Assembly: GCA_028386065.3 (NCBI GenBank)
Contig: JAKUCV010001843.1
Location: forward strand, 101,548 to 165,547
Direction: 5' to 3'
DNA from: Turnera subulata
Taxonomy: Eukaryota > Streptophyta > Magnoliopsida > Malpighiales > Passifloraceae
Length of the DNA: 64,000 nucleotides
The translations under genes were made by a program, and so were the position numbers. Shown piece by piece: positions 22,140-35,142 of this stretch; the stretch's first letter is position 1; each line of letters starts with the position of its first letter. The notes under the pieces were generated by a model. The model saw nothing but the letters and a program-made list of their open reading frames with translations. It did no database searches and was not told the origin of the DNA.

Positions 22140-25056
22140 TGAAGCGCCCTGACCCGTATTTACCGTAACACAGTAAAAACGTGCCGAAACTATTCATAAT
22201 GATAGAACAGACAGTACAACGTGCAAATATTAAACAATAGCAACTATCAATACAACTGTCACCCACACTCGGGGACCATTATTCAATCCAAACACAGTGC
22301 TCTCAGCAGCAGCAGATAGTATCAGTAATATACATATCACAGGAAATCAGCAGTACAGCAATATATATCACACAGCAGCGGAAATGTAGTACAGCATCAT
22401 AAGCAATAGAATAGCAGCGGAAGACTTATGCACATGCAACGGTGGTATGGATCTGGAGTCAGGTGGAGAAGAAAGCAGCTGCCATCGAACGACGTACCTG
22501 AACTACGAAAACAACTTAACCTACGGGATGAAACCCCGCAAGCGAGGGGTGAGTCCGAAGTGCTCACCGACGAAGGATAAACAGTGATATGCAAGCAACC
22601 GTAATACTTAAAGGCAATCACCGACAAGTAACAACATATCTCAACAACTGAGTCAAGGCCAAAAGAATGCTTAATTATTATTACCAGTTTTATCTTCCGG
22701 GCCCCCGTCACTGGACAAGCTAGGGTCGTACCTGGTAATCAATTAATTCCGGATGCTAGGTCAAGAACCAAACCACATATCAGAACAACCGGATATTCGG
22801 CATATCCGAGCCACCGCGGATATTCGGCATATCCGAGCCACTGGGTATTCGGTATACCCCAACCTCAGGCGACGTCATGCCAACCAGATATTCGGCATAT
22901 CTGAGCCACTGCGGATATTCGGCATATCCGAGCCACTGCGGATATTCGGCATATCCGAGCCACTGGGTATTCGGTATACCCTAACCACAGGCATGACGGG
23001 CCAACCAAACCAAAAACCGACTATAGCATCCCAGAATTAATTTTCAAACCATCGGGTCGTACCACTACTTCCACATGACAATTATACCAACATCTCAAAT
23101 CAATTCCAATTTCAATTCCAATTTCTTTTCCACAATTTCCACAGTCAATAGTTCAACATCAATCTCAGCATAATATCCACAGAATCAATAACACAGTCCA
23201 AAGCAACAATAATATCCACAGCAGATAAGCAGTCAACAATCAACATTTCAGCAGTTCAATCGAACAACAAAGCACACAAAGTATTACAGGCAACATAACA
23301 AGGGTTATCCATCCTCACCTTAGCCGATAATCAATTATGGAATTGTCCAGCAAGTTCCAAGTCCGGTTCCTCAGCAAATTGTTCGTTGTCAACTCCTATA
23401 TCAATCAATAATATATGCACATATAAGATGGTATGCAAATGTTATGCTAATACTGTATACCGTATTATAAACTCGGCTCGGTTACTCTCCCGGATTATTT
23501 CTCCATTATTATCATCATTCACCATTTATTTCAAGGTGTCAAAATACCCTTCTATACTTTTTCCTATACCCGGGTACTATTCTGGTATTTTACTACCTTG
23601 ATAATACCCTTTCCAAAATTTATTCCCTAGGTATGTACTTCCCAAAATACTATTTCTACAATTATTATTTTTCTTCTGTACCATATAATATTTTCCAAAA
23701 TTATTTCCTCAAATAATTATTATAATACACTATAAATTTTCCCCAAAATAATTATATTCCTTTTATAATATTCTTTTCCTAAATATAATTTCCACCAATT
23801 ATTTTTATTTTCAAACTTTTTCCAAAATTATATATTTTTCCATTTTCCAGATTATATTTCTCTTTTTTTTTTAAACTTAGACTGGGCCCAAATAATGCTA
23901 GCCCAACCCACTGTACAAGCCCATCTCAAACCCCAAAAGGAGTCCAAGATCAGGCCCGCGCAGTAGGCCCAGCGCATAGCCCAACCATCCAAAATCCAAG
24001 CCCAAAGCCCAACTAATTCAAACCCAAACCCGTACACACGACCCGCGACCCACACCTACTCGGGTCAGACCCGCGACCCATGTCACACATCCGGGTCGAC
24101 ACCACAACGTCTGTTCACCTCGGCTGCAGGTGTTGGCGGCGCGGCGAGGCGAATCGGAGACGGCGACACGTAGGCAGAGATCGGCGAGCTCGCCTTTGCT
24201 GCAGCCGAACTCGGGTGGCTGCGGGCGGCTGAGAGCAGCGTCGCGAGGAGGAGAAGCGAGGGTCTGGCGGCTCCGTTCGGGTCGTCTTGCTCCAAGGCGT
24301 CGGCGGCGGCTCGCAGCAGAGCAGGGCGGCGATGGCGGTCTGCAGCGTTAGCGCACGAGTGGAGAGGAGAAGGAGAAGTGGCTGGTGGTGGCAGTTGCAG
24401 GTGGTGGTGGCCGGTGGTTCACGGCCACGAGAAAGAAAAGGTGAAGGGGAGGAGGAGAAGTTGCCAAAACGGCAACACTTTGGCTAGTTTCCTTCTTTTT
24501 TTCCTCTTTTTTTTTTAATTTTTCTTTAACAGGTTTGAGTAGAGGAAGGGTACGGGGTTGGATTTTTGCAAAAACAAAGAAGGAAGAGATTGAGCAGGGA
24601 AGTGGCTTTTGCAGGTATGGGATGAAGCAGGTGATGGTGTGCATAGGATGGCAGAAGAGGGTTAATTTTTATAGACAACAAAATTATTGTTAAGTCACAG
24701 GCTGAATAGGAAAAAGGCGGCTGAATAATTGAACTTCAATTATGCAGTTACTATACTGCATGTGAAGTATGACCCACCTGGACCAGAAAATATCTAATGT
24801 ACCCACTTTCCTTTATTTCTGGTCCGATAACTCAAGAATAAACCCGGCTTTTCCGAAGATTCCCGGACCCGGAAAAATCCCAACTTGGTCCGTAAAATCC
24901 GTAGAAAAATCCCGAGCGTGGGACTATGCTCGGTTTCGGAATCCAATACTCGATTTACCATAATTTAATTACCCAAGATTAAAAATCAACGGTAAATTAC
25001 TGTAGATTAACTTAAACAGTCCCGGTAAAAATGAAATTTTTACCTGGGCTGTTACA
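22140..25056 (-). repeat. 3' LTR of element G1 (2917 bp)
   Basis: Its sense strand starts TGTAACAGCCCAGG at 25056 and ends CGGGTCAGGGCGCTTCA at 22140. It contains seven copies of a 17-nt hairpin unit (22791-22981), the two-hairpin module (22520-22576), and a possible intron (GT at 24118, AG at 23396). Relative to the 5' LTR it has one extra hairpin unit and about 140 extra bp near 24360-24500. Small open frames in the GC-rich part (24083-24487) are not considered genes. Confidence 0.92.
22791..22981 (-). repeat. Seven-unit hairpin array in G1 LTR
   Basis: Seven 17-nt inverted repeats lie at 22791, 22818, 22843, 22886, 22913, 22940 and 22965. Stems are GGATAT/ATATCC (four), GGGTAT/ATACCC (two) and AGATAT/ATATCT (one), around a constant GCCGA/ACCGA-type loop. 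Both arms change together in the variant units. The 5' LTR copy has six units (29302-29465). Confidence 0.85.
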
Positions 25057-25091
25057 GTCTACCCTCCTTAAAAGAATTTCGTCCCCGAAAT
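25057..25091 (-). promoter_or_regulatory. Polypurine tract region of G1
   Basis: On the minus strand TTTTAAGGAGGGTAGAC sits directly before the 3' LTR TG. This is the standard position for plus-strand DNA priming. The same motif, slightly altered (AAGGTGGGTAGGC), precedes the 3' LTR of G2 at about 41704-41717. Confidence 0.75.
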
Positions 25092-28000
25092 TCACTCCGA
25101 AGCTGTGAACAAGTGCGGATACTGAGAGCGCATATGCTCCTCAACTTCCCACGTGGACTCATTCGCAGAGTGCTTGCTCCACTTAACCTTTACCATCGGA
25201 ATAACTCTGCTCTTCAACTGTCTGACTTCTCGGGCAAGGATCTGCTCCGGCATTTCTGTATATGTAAGATCCTCTGCGACCTCAACATCTACTGTAGTAA
25301 CCACATGGCTCGGATCTGATCTGTACCTCCTTAACATGGAAACATGGAATACGTCATGAATCTGTGACAACTCCTCTGGCAAAGATAATCTGTACGCCAG
25401 GGGTCCAATCCTTTCCACAATCTCATACGGTCCAATGTACCTGGGACTCAGCTTCCCTTTCTTCCCGAATCTGATTACACCTTTCCATGGTGCAACTCGG
25501 AGGAAAACTCTTTCCCCCACTTGGTACTCCATCTCTCGACGATGCTTATCTGCATAACTCTTCTGTCGGTCCTGTGCTGCTCTCATACTCTGCTTAACTG
25601 TCTGAATCTTGTCAACAGTCTGCTTAACCAAATCTGGACCAACGATCAGACGAAGACCTTCTTCATCCCAACAAACAGGACTTCGGCACTTCCTTCCGTA
25701 AAGAGCTTCAAACGGAGGCATGCCAATACTGGAATGATAACTGTTGTTATAGGCAAACTTCGCTAAAGGCAAATACTGGTCCCAACTCCCACTAAAGTTA
25801 AGAGCACAAGCCCTTAGCATATCTTCCAGTGTCTGAATAGTCCTCTCCGACTGTCCATCGGTCTGAGGATGGAATGTAGTACTAAAACTCACCTTCGTCC
25901 CCAAAGTTGCTTGCAGGCTCTTCCAGAACCGTGATGTGAATCTCGGATCTCTATCTGAGACTATGGACTTATGAATCCCATGTAGTCTCACAATCTCTGC
26001 AACGTACTGCTTCGCCAACTTATCCAGGGTGTCTGTCTGTCGAATGGGAAGAAAATGGGCTGATTTTGTAAGTCGATCAACGATAACCCAGATGGCATCA
26101 TGCTGTCTCCGGGTCAACTGTAATCCAACCACAAAATCCATGGTAATCATTTCCCACTTCCACTCTGGCACTGACAAAGATCTCATCTTCCCTGCTGGAG
26201 CCTGATGTTCAGCTTTCACTTGCTGGCAAGTGATACACTTAGCCACATATTCAGCTACATCCTTCTTCATGCGTGGCCACCAAAAATGACTTCTCAAATT
26301 CTGGTACTTCTTGGTGCTCCCGGGATGCATAGCATATGGTGTCATATGTCCTTCTTCTAGAATCTGACTACGTAGGTCACCAACACTGGGCACACATAGA
26401 CGCTTTCCTAGCATCAGTGCACTATCCTCGGCTATGTGGAACTTATCTTCCTTTCCACTACGGACTGCTTCCTTCTGCTTGATCAAGTCAGGATCTCCAT
26501 CTTGTAGTTCTACAATCCAGCCTCTCAGGTTAGACTTGACTTCAATATGAGTCAGCAAGGCTCCTGTCTCATCCACCGACAAATCAACTCCCATCTTCCT
26601 TAACTCGATGAGTGAGGACATCGAGTAAGTCATGGAAGCATCTTCTGGCTGTCTCCGGCTCAAAGCATCAGCTACAACATTAGCTTTTCCCGGATGATAC
26701 TCAATAGTACAATCATAATCATTCAGCAACTCAACCCAATGTCTTTGTCGCAGGTTAAGCTCCTTCTGAGTCATGATGTACTTGAGACTCTTATGATCTG
26801 TGAAAACCCGGCATCTCTCTCCAAACAGATAATGTCGCCAGATCTTCAAAGCAAGGATCACTGCGGCCATCTCCAAGTCATGTGTCGGATAGTTCTTCTC
26901 GTGTGGCCTCAACTGTCTCGAAGCATAGGCTATCACTCGGCCTTCTTGCATCAGAACAGCTCCCAAACCAAGACCTGAAGCATCGCAGAACAGTACATAC
27001 TCCACTCCTGGCTTAGGCACTGTCAAGACTGGTGCTGTTGTCAGCTTCTTCTTAAGTTCATCAAAACTCTTCTGACAATCTTCACTCCAAACAAAGGCTT
27101 GATCTTTCCTTAATAGCTTGGTCATGGGACTGGCTATCAAGGAAAAACCCTCGATGAATCTCCGGTAATATCCTGCAAGGCCAAGAAAACTCCTGACTTC
27201 TGGTACCGTCTTAGGCGGCTCCCACTCCAGAACGGCTTTCACTTTAGCAGGATCAACCTTAATCCCATCCCTGGATACAACATGTCCAAGGAATGCAACT
27301 TCTTCAAGCCAGAACTCACACTTGCCAAACTTGGCATACAACTCCTTCTCTCGCAACCTCTGAAGCACTACCCTCAGGTGCTCTTCATGTTCTTCCCTAT
27401 TCCTGGAGTATATCAAGATGTCATCGATGAAGTCTACCACAAACTTATCCAAGAACTCGTTCAAGACCAAGTGCATCAAGCACATAAAAACTGCTGGTGC
27501 ATTGGTCAAGCCAAAAGGAACCACTGTGAACTCAAAGTGACCATACCGAGTGCGGAAAGCTATCTTCGGTATGTCCTTCTCTGCAATCTTGACCTGATGA
27601 TAGCCAGATCGAAGATCAATCTTAGAAAATACAGTAGCTCCTTGTAACTGATCGAAAAGATCATCAATTCTGGGAAGCGGATACTTATTCTTCACTGTCA
27701 CCTTGTTCAACTGTCGATAGTCCACACACATGCGCAAACTACCATCATTCTTCTTCACAAAGAGGACTGGTGATCCCCAAGGTGAAATACTAGGTCTGAT
27801 GAAACCTTTCTCTAACAGCTCATGCAACTGTTTCTTCAACTCCTGGAGTTCTATTGGCGCCATCCGATATGGTGCCATCGAGATAGGTGTCACTCCTGGC
27901 ATCAAATCGATGGTGTACTCAACTTCTCTGTCAGGTGGCAATCCTGGCAAATCTTCCGGAAACACATCTGGAAACTCCCTCACAACCATGATGTCTCCCA

Positions 28001-28571
28001 AAATCGGAGTCTGAACTTCTTCACCCTTGGCATGGATCAATAAAGCATCTGGACTTAATGGTTGTATCCCAACATCCTGATTAGCAGAGATACTACATGT
28101 GGTAGCAGCTCTCCCAATACCTGTCAGCAAAATCTTATGTCCACCTTCGGAAGTCAGCAACACTTCCTTGGCCCGACAGTTCACCATAGCACTGTACTTG
28201 GACAACCAATCCATCCCCAATATGATATCAAAACCTCCCATGTTCATCACGATCAACCGTGCAAGAAAAATTTCGCTATCATATGAAAGCGAAACGTCGC
28301 TGCACACATGGGTTAATCTGACCACTATACCCGCAGGTAACCTAACCCTCATTGGACAAACTAAACTCTCACCCGTACAGTTATGTAGTATTGCAAAACT
28401 TTGCGCAATAAATGAATGCGTGGCACCAGGGTCTATCAATGTATAAGCAGCACTACCAAATACTGTAAAGGTACCTGCGATGACATCGATATCTAGGTGA
28501 CTTCCAGCATGCTGATTCCCTCCAATCGGATCCATTCGTCTTACCCTATATGAGAATGTATACGCATGCAT
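25092..28571 (-). CDS. G1 Pol polyprotein (protease, RT, RNase H, integrase, chromodomain), intact
   Basis: An uninterrupted ORF of 1159 codons. Aspartic protease has IDPGATHSF (about 46-54). RT catalytic sites are KIDLRSGY (Asp319) and FIDD (381-384). RNase H acidic residues are Asp530, Glu567 and Asp592. The integrase HHCC finger is at His742, His749, Cys779 and Cys782, and the DDE triad fits Asp812, Asp873 and Glu909, with the usual 35-residue spacing between the last two. The final ~55 residues resemble a group II chromodomain ([18 protein letters not shown]), typical of Tekay chromoviruses that target heterochromatin. The N-terminus is odd: [15 protein letters not shown], the start of gag, is joined directly to the protease, with roughly 1.2 kb of gag missing compared with G2. 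The natural start may be Met13. Confidence 0.93.
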   Translation of the reverse strand: MHAYTFSYRVRRMDPIGGNQHAGSHLDIDVIAGTFTVFGSAAYTLIDPGATHSFIAQSFAILHNCTGESLVCPMRVRLPAGIVVRLTHVCSDVSLSYDSEIFLARLIVMNMGGFDIILGMDWLSKYSAMVNCRAKEVLLTSEGGHKILLTGIGRAATTCSISANQDVGIQPLSPDALLIHAKGEEVQTPILGDIMVVREFPDVFPEDLPGLPPDREVEYTIDLMPGVTPISMAPYRMAPIELQELKKQLHELLEKGFIRPSISPWGSPVLFVKKNDGSLRMCVDYRQLNKVTVKNKYPLPRIDDLFDQLQGATVFSKIDLRSGYHQVKIAEKDIPKIAFRTRYGHFEFTVVPFGLTNAPAVFMCLMHLVLNEFLDKFVVDFIDDILIYSRNREEHEEHLRVVLQRLREKELYAKFGKCEFWLEEVAFLGHVVSRDGIKVDPAKVKAVLEWEPPKTVPEVRSFLGLAGYYRRFIEGFSLIASPMTKLLRKDQAFVWSEDCQKSFDELKKKLTTAPVLTVPKPGVEYVLFCDASGLGLGAVLMQEGRVIAYASRQLRPHEKNYPTHDLEMAAVILALKIWRHYLFGERCRVFTDHKSLKYIMTQKELNLRQRHWVELLNDYDCTIEYHPGKANVVADALSRRQPEDASMTYSMSSLIELRKMGVDLSVDETGALLTHIEVKSNLRGWIVELQDGDPDLIKQKEAVRSGKEDKFHIAEDSALMLGKRLCVPSVGDLRSQILEEGHMTPYAMHPGSTKKYQNLRSHFWWPRMKKDVAEYVAKCITCQQVKAEHQAPAGKMRSLSVPEWKWEMITMDFVVGLQLTRRQHDAIWVIVDRLTKSAHFLPIRQTDTLDKLAKQYVAEIVRLHGIHKSIVSDRDPRFTSRFWKSLQATLGTKVSFSTTFHPQTDGQSERTIQTLEDMLRACALNFSGSWDQYLPLAKFAYNNSYHSSIGMPPFEALYGRKCRSPVCWDEEGLRLIVGPDLVKQTVDKIQTVKQSMRAAQDRQKSYADKHRREMEYQVGERVFLRVAPWKGVIRFGKKGKLSPRYIGPYEIVERIGPLAYRLSLPEELSQIHDVFHVSMLRRYRSDPSHVVTTVDVEVAEDLTYTEMPEQILAREVRQLKSRVIPMVKVKWSKHSANESTWEVEEHMRSQYPHLFTASE

Positions 28572-28650
28572 ATTATACTAACTCAAGACAGACTGTGCAC
28601 AAATAATCACAGCAACACCCAAGGACCAACTGCCCGCTCCGCTACCAAAC

Positions 28651-31402
28651 TGAAGCGCCCCGACCCGTATTTACCGTAACACAGTAAAAACGTGCTGAAA
28701 CTATTCATAATGATAGAACAGACAGTACAACGTGCAAATATTAAACAATAGCAACTATCAATACAACTGTCACCCACACTCGGGGACCATTATTCAATCC
28801 AAACACAGTGCTCTCAGCAGCAGTAGATAGTATCAGTAATATACATATCACAGGAAATCAGCAGTACAGCAATATATATCACACAGCAGCGGAAATGTAG
28901 TACAGCATCATAAGCAATAGAATAGCAGCGGAAGACTTATGCACATGCAACGGTGGTATGGATCCGGAGTCAGGTGGAGAAGAAAGCAGCTGCCATCGAA
29001 CGACGTACCTGAACTACGAAAACTACTTAACCTACGGGATGAAACCCCGCAGGCAAGGGGTGAGTCCGAAGTGCTCACCGACGAAGGATAAACAGTGATA
29101 TGCAAGCAACCGTAATACTTAAAGGCAATCACCGACAAGTAACAACATATCTCAACAACTGAGTCAAGGCCAAAAGAATGCTTAATTATTATTACCAGTT
29201 TTATCTTCCGGGCCCCCGTCACTGGACAAGCTAGGGTCGTACCTGGTAATCAATTAATTCTGGATGCTAGGTCAAGAACCAAACCACATATCAGAACAAC
29301 CGGATATTCGGCATATCCGAGCCACTGGGTATTCGGTATACCCCAACCTCAGGCGACGTCATGCCAACCAGATATTCGGCATATCTGAGCCACTGCGGAT
29401 ATTCGGCATATCCGAGCCACTGCGGATATTCGGCATATCCGAGCCACTGGGTATTCGGTATACTCTAACCACAGGCATGACGGGCCAACCAAACCAAAAA
29501 CCGACTATAGCATCCCAGAATTAATTTTCAAACCATCGGGTCGTACCACTACTTCCACATGACAATTATACCAACATCTCAAATCAATTCCAATTTCAAT
29601 TCCAATTTCTTTTCCACAATTTCCACAGTCAATAGTTCAACATCAATCTCAGCATAATATCCACAGAATCAATAACACAGTCCAAAGCAACAATAATATC
29701 CACAGCAGATAAGCAGTCAACAATCAACATTTCAGCAGTTCAATCGAACAACAAAGCACACAAAGTATTACAGGCAACATAACAAGGGTTATCCATCCTC
29801 ACCTTAGCCGATAATCAATTATGGAATTGTCCAGCAAGTTCCAAGTCCGGTTCCTCAGCAAATTGTTCGTTGTCAACTCCTATATCAATCAATAATATGC
29901 ACATATAAGATGGTATGCAAATGTTATGCTAATACTGTATACCGTATTATAAACTCGGCTCGGTTACTCTCCCGGATTATTTCTCCATTATTATCATCAT
30001 TCACCATTTATTTCAAGGTGTCAAAATACCCTTCTATACTTTTTCCTATACCCGGGTACTATTCCGGTATTTTACTACCTTGATAATACCCTTTCCAAAA
30101 TTTATTCCCTAGGTATGTACTTCCCAAAATACTATTTCTACAATTATTATTTTTCTTCCGTACCATATAATATTTTCTAAAATTATTTCCTCAAATAATT
30201 ATTATAATACACTATATATTTTCCCCAAAATAATTATATACCTTTTATAATATTCTTTTCCTAAATATAATTTCCACCAATTATTTTTATTTTCAAACTT
30301 TTTCCAGAATTATATATTTTTCAATTTTCCAGATTATATTTCCCTCTTTTTTTTTTAAACTTAGACTGGGCCCAAATAATGCTAGCCCAACCCACTGTAC
30401 AAGCCCATCTCAAACCCCAAAAGGAGTCCAAGATCAGGCCCGCGCAGTAGGCCCAGCGCACAGCCCAACCATCCAAAATCCAAGCCCAAAGCCCAACTAA
30501 TTCAAACCCAAACCCGTACACACGACCCGCGACCCACACCTACTCGGGTCAGACCCGCGACCCATGTCACACATCCGGGTCGACACCACAACGTCTGCTC
30601 ACCTCGGCTGCAGGTGTTGGCGGCGCGGCAAGGCGAATCGGAGACGGCGACACGTAGGCAGAGATCGGCGAGCTCGCCTTTGCTGCAGCCGAACTCGGGT
30701 GGCTGCGGGCGGCTGAGAGCAGCGTCGCGAGGAGGAGAAGCGAGGGTCTGGCGGCTCCGTTCGGGTCGTCTTGCTCCAAGGCGTCGGCGGCGGCTCGCAG
30801 CAGAGCAGGGCGGCGATGGCGGTCTGCAGCGTTAGCGCACGAGTGGATCTTTTTATTTTTTTAATTTTTCTTTAACAGGTTTGAGTAGAGGAAGGGTACG
30901 GGGTTGGATTTTTGCAAAAACAAAGAAGGAAGAGATTGAGCAGGGAAGTGGCTTTTGCAGGTATGGGATGAAGCAGGTGATGGCGTGCATAGGATGGCAG
31001 AAGAGGGTTAATTTTTATAGACAACAAAATTATTGTTAAGTCACAGGCTGAATAGGAAAAAGGCGGCTGAATAATTGAACTTCAATTATGCAGTTACTAT
31101 GCTGCATGTGAAGTATGACCCACCTGGACCAGAAAATATCTAATGTACCCACTTTCCTTTATTTCTGGTCCGATAACTCAAGAATAAACCCGGCTTTTCC
31201 GAAGATTCCCGGACCCGGAAAAATTCCAACTTGGTCCGTAAAATCTGCAGAAAAATCCCGAGCGTGGGACTATGCTCGGTTTCGGAATCCAATACTCGAT
31301 TTACCATAATTTAATTACCCAAGATTAAAAATCAACGGTAAATTACTGTAGATTAACTTAAACAGTCCCGGTAAAAATGAAATTTTTACCTGGGCTGTTA
31401 CA
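28651..31402 (-). repeat. 5' LTR of element G1 (2752 bp)
   Basis: This is the promoter-bearing LTR by position. It matches the 3' LTR closely across its length but has six rather than seven hairpin units (29302-29465) and lacks about 140 bp after 30845. The conserved two-hairpin module is at 29031-29087. The primer-binding-like sequence follows it on the minus strand at about 28640-28650. Confidence 0.92.
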
Positions 31403-31434
31403 ATATTATTTAAAAATTAAATTTAATAAGATTT
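31403..31434. other. 32-bp host remnant between elements G1 and G2
   Basis: The segment consists of host DNA matching 16490-16530. It begins with the right copy of the G1 duplication (ATATT) and ends with the left copy of the G2 duplication (GATTT). It proves two separate insertions rather than a single composite element. Confidence 0.85.
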
Positions 31435-33882
31435 TGTAATAGCCCGGGTAATTTTTACGTTTTTACCGGTACTGTAAAAATTTACTTTACAGTTATTTAG
31501 CATTAAAATTAATCTTGGGTAATTAATTTATGGTATTTCCTGCATCGGATTCCGAAACCGAGCCCTGTCCCACATTCGGGTTTTTTCTGCGTATTTTTCG
31601 GACCAAAGTTGGAATTTTTCGGGTCCAGGAATCTTCAGAAAAGTCGGGTTTAACCCCGAGTTGTCGGACCAGAAATAAAGTCTAGGGGGTACATTAGTTA
31701 TTTTCTGGTCCGGACAGAATCCGCCTCACATGCAACACAGTGTTGAGTTTACTGCGAAGCCTGTGAGCAGATTGTACTGCCCGTGCCTCACCAGTATTTT
31801 GCTCGTGCTTCACCAGTCTGCATGTCTTCTGCCCGTGTCTCTTGTTTTTTTTCCAGTGCACACCATACCACACCACCAGCTCATCTCTTCTCCTCTGCAA
31901 ACCCACTGCCACCATTCTTTTCCTGTAAAACACCTGCAAATAAACTAGTGCATCAACCAACCAAGAAAAAAAAAATAACAAAACACAACAAACAACACAC
32001 ACCACCAAAACGTTGTCGTTTGGCAACAACCACCACACCCATCACCTTCTTCCTCTCCTCTTCCCGTGAACCAACACCACACCCGGCTGAGACCCACCTG
32101 CAACCGAGCCACCACCCGCCGCCTTCCTCTCTTCCTTCCCCCTCTACCATCACTGTTGCAGGTCGCGCCGCCCCGTCGCGAAGCCGTCGCGACGACCCGC
32201 GAGCAGAGCCGGCAAACCCGCTCCTCCCCTTGCCGCTCGTCGACACCGCAGCAAGCCACGCCGACAGTCGCCTCTTCCTCCTCTTCCGCGTCGCCTTCCT
32301 CGTCAGCCTCGTCTCGCCGCGCCGTCCTCTTCGTCGACAGCGAGGTGAGCATGGCGGGTTGGAGATCCGTTTTGGTTGGATCTGACCCGGTCTCGTGTGG
32401 GTCGACCCGGCCGTTATGGGTTTGACCCGCATTTGGGTCATGGACTTGGGTTAGGGCGTTTGGATCTGGGCTGATATGTCGACTGGGCCTCCTGCACGGG
32501 CCTGCACCTGGGTTCCTATTTGGGGCCTGGGTTGGGTCTAAATAGTAGGTCTGGGCTGGCACTGTTTGGCCCTGTCCAGTTATTAAAAAAAAGAGAAAAT
32601 ATAATTTTGGGAATAATAATCTGGAAATAAAAATAATTTGTGTTCTGGAAAAAAAATATATAAATATGATATATGATGGAAGAGTAAATAATTTGAGCAA
32701 ATAATCATGGAAAAAAATAATAATATAATAAATAATAATAATAATTAATAATTTGGGAAAGGATATTATCAAAGTATTATACCGGAATAATATCCGGATA
32801 TAAGTATAGTATGGTATTTTGACACTTGAACATAAATAGTGAATTATGATGATAATGGAGAAATAACCCGAGGCAGTAACCGAGACGAGTTAGTATTTAT
32901 TTTTCGGTATACAGTACTAGCATGACATTTGCATATCACTTATGTGTGCATATTATTTGATTGATATAGGAGTTGATAACGAGCAGAAACCTGAGGAACC
33001 AGACTTGGAGTCTGTTGGACACTTCCATAACTGATAATCGGCTAAGGTGGGGATGGATAACCTTGGATATGTTCCCGTAATACTGTGTGTGTATTTTTAT
33101 TGTTTGATTGAACTGTTGAGATGATTATTGATTGTTGTTTGATTACTGCGGATATTGTTGTTGATGTTGCTGGATTGTGTTGTTGTTCTATAGATTTTGT
33201 GAGTAATCGTTGAACTGCTAATTGTGAATAATTGGTAACATGTGATTGTTGATTGGATGAGTCTGTGGAATAGCTTGAGATAATAGAAGTTGGATAAATG
33301 AGGATATAATATTGGAATTGGAATTGAATTTGAGATGATGATTTAGTTGTCACATGGAAAGTAGTGGTACGACTAGATGGTTAGAGGCTAGTTCTGTGGT
33401 GTCATGGCCGGTTTGGTTTGGATATTGGGGATGTTGATCCCGGATGATTTGGATATTGGGATGTTGATCCCGGATTGGTTGTTGTTGGGGATGTTGATCC
33501 CGGATTGTATTTTGGCCTGGCATCCGGAATCAGTTAATAACCAGGTACGACCCTAGCTTGTCCAGTGACAGGGGCCCAGAAGATAAAATTGGTAAAGATA
33601 ATAAATATTCTTTTGGTCTTGACTCAGTTGTGTTTTGGTTGAGTCTTTGTGTTGTGATTGTCTGTGTTTACTTCGAAAGTATTATGGTTGATTACATATC
33701 TCTATTTATCCTTCGTCGATGAGCACTTCGGACTCACCCCTCACCTGCGGGCTTTCATCCCGTAGGTTAAGTTGTTTCGTAGTTCAAGTACGACGTTCGA
33801 TGGCTGCTGCTTTCTTCTCCACCTGACTCCGGATCCATACCTCTGCTGCATGTGCATATAAGTCTTCCGCTGCTGCGTTTTT

Positions 33883-35095
33883 TAAACAGCTCGGGTAAAA
33901 ATTTGGATTTTTACCGGGACTGTAAAAGTCTTTTTACTTTGATTTACCGAATGAATTAATCTTGGGTAATTAATTCAAGGTAATCGGGCGTCGTTGTCCG
34001 AAACCGAGGGTTTTCCCGGGCTCGAGATTTTTCTGTGGATTTTACGGACCAAAGTTGGTATTTTTTGGGTCCCAGAATCCTCAGAAAAATCACACCGGAA
34101 AATAACTAAGGGGGTATCAGTTATTTTCTGGTCCAGACCGGACTCGCTCCGTAATGCAGACAAGCTGCATTATTGAAGCTTCACATGATGAATAGTAAAA
34201 AAATAGTTTAAAAGCAGGAATCGGGCAGGAAGCAGAGGAAGAAAGGAAGAAGAAAAGAGGAAGAAAGGAGAGGAAAAAAAAAAGAGGAAAAGAGAAAAAA
34301 AGAAAAAGAAAAAGAAAAAAAAACAATACAGAAAAAAAAGAAGAAGAAAGGAAAAATAGAAAAAAAAGAAAAGAAAAAAAAAAAGAAAAAAAAGAAAACC
34401 CGGAGTGAATAGTGCCGTCAACCTCACCCTCTCGGTCACTGTTCACGGAAGGACGACCGGCACCGTCTCGAGCTTCACCGCCACCAGCCTCGCCTTCGCC
34501 GTGCCATGGCGACCTCGAAGCCGTCGCTCGCTTGCTCTTCCGCCTGCCGACGCTCCGCCAGTCGCCGTTGACCCGCTAGCAGACCTGACGGATCTGCTTC
34601 TCCCGTGCCTGTCGCTGCTCTAGCGCCGCAGCGCCTCCTTTCCGCCGCTCTCGCGCCGCACCAAGCCGCTTGATGCCGCTGCTGTGCTCGCTCGTCCTTC
34701 CCTCGCGTTGTCGTCACGCCGCCGCCTCTGTACCCGCTAGGTGAGTCGGGTTTTACCCGTTTCCTTGGCCGGGTCGCGACCTTGGATGGGTTGTCAGCCG
34801 GGTTTCCCAAAAAAAAAACATATATACATTTATATATCTATTTGTTGGTATATGTTTCTGGAAAAAAATATATCTATTATTTTGGAAAATTACATATATA
34901 ATTCTGGGGAAATATATGGTAATTATAAGTAGTTGTTTTGAAAAAAAAAACATATACTTGATTTTGGAAAATTAAGATAATTATGTTTTGTTTGTAAATT
35001 ATTATTATCATTATTTTGAAAAATATATATACCATGAAAATAATTCCTGGAAATTTTATATATATATTATTTTCCATGGAAAATTATGGTTGTAG

Positions 35096-35142
<47 letters not shown>

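Larger units (their letters stand above)
22140..31402 (-). mobile_element. Ty3-gypsy chromovirus-type element G1 (Tekay-like), gag deleted
   Basis: The element reads on the minus strand and is bounded by TG...CA LTRs (22140-25056 and 28651-31402). A perfect 5-bp target duplication ATATT flanks it (22135-22139 and 31403-31407). Next to the 5' LTR is a primer-binding-like TGGTAGCGGAGC, resembling the initiator-Met-tRNA type with mismatches. Next to the 3' LTR is a polypurine tract, AAGGAGGGTAGAC. The interior holds one uninterrupted pol ORF. The two LTRs are nearly identical apart from indels, suggesting a fairly recent insertion. Gag is missing, so autonomous mobility is doubtful, but pol proteins could act in trans. 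Confidence 0.92.

Noticed and set aside
22791..22981. Regularly spaced palindromic repeats resembling a CRISPR array
   Set aside because: Spacing is only about 25-43 nt with nearly identical interval sequence, the array lies inside a plant retrotransposon LTR, and it is duplicated in the partner LTR.
24083..24487. GC-rich small open frames on both strands in the G1 LTR (also 30567-30835)
   Set aside because: They overlap each other, are Ala/Ser/Arg/Pro-rich on both strands, lie in the LTR leader, and contain no recognised domain.
26694..28446. Plus-strand open frames across the G1 pol region
   Set aside because: They are antisense shadows of the intact pol frame.
31783..32440. 200-codon Ser/Pro-rich frame and overlapping minus-strand frames in the G2 LTR
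   Set aside because: Overlapping frames on both strands reflect GC-rich composition; the 3' LTR copy (42067-42594) has indels that do not preserve the frame.
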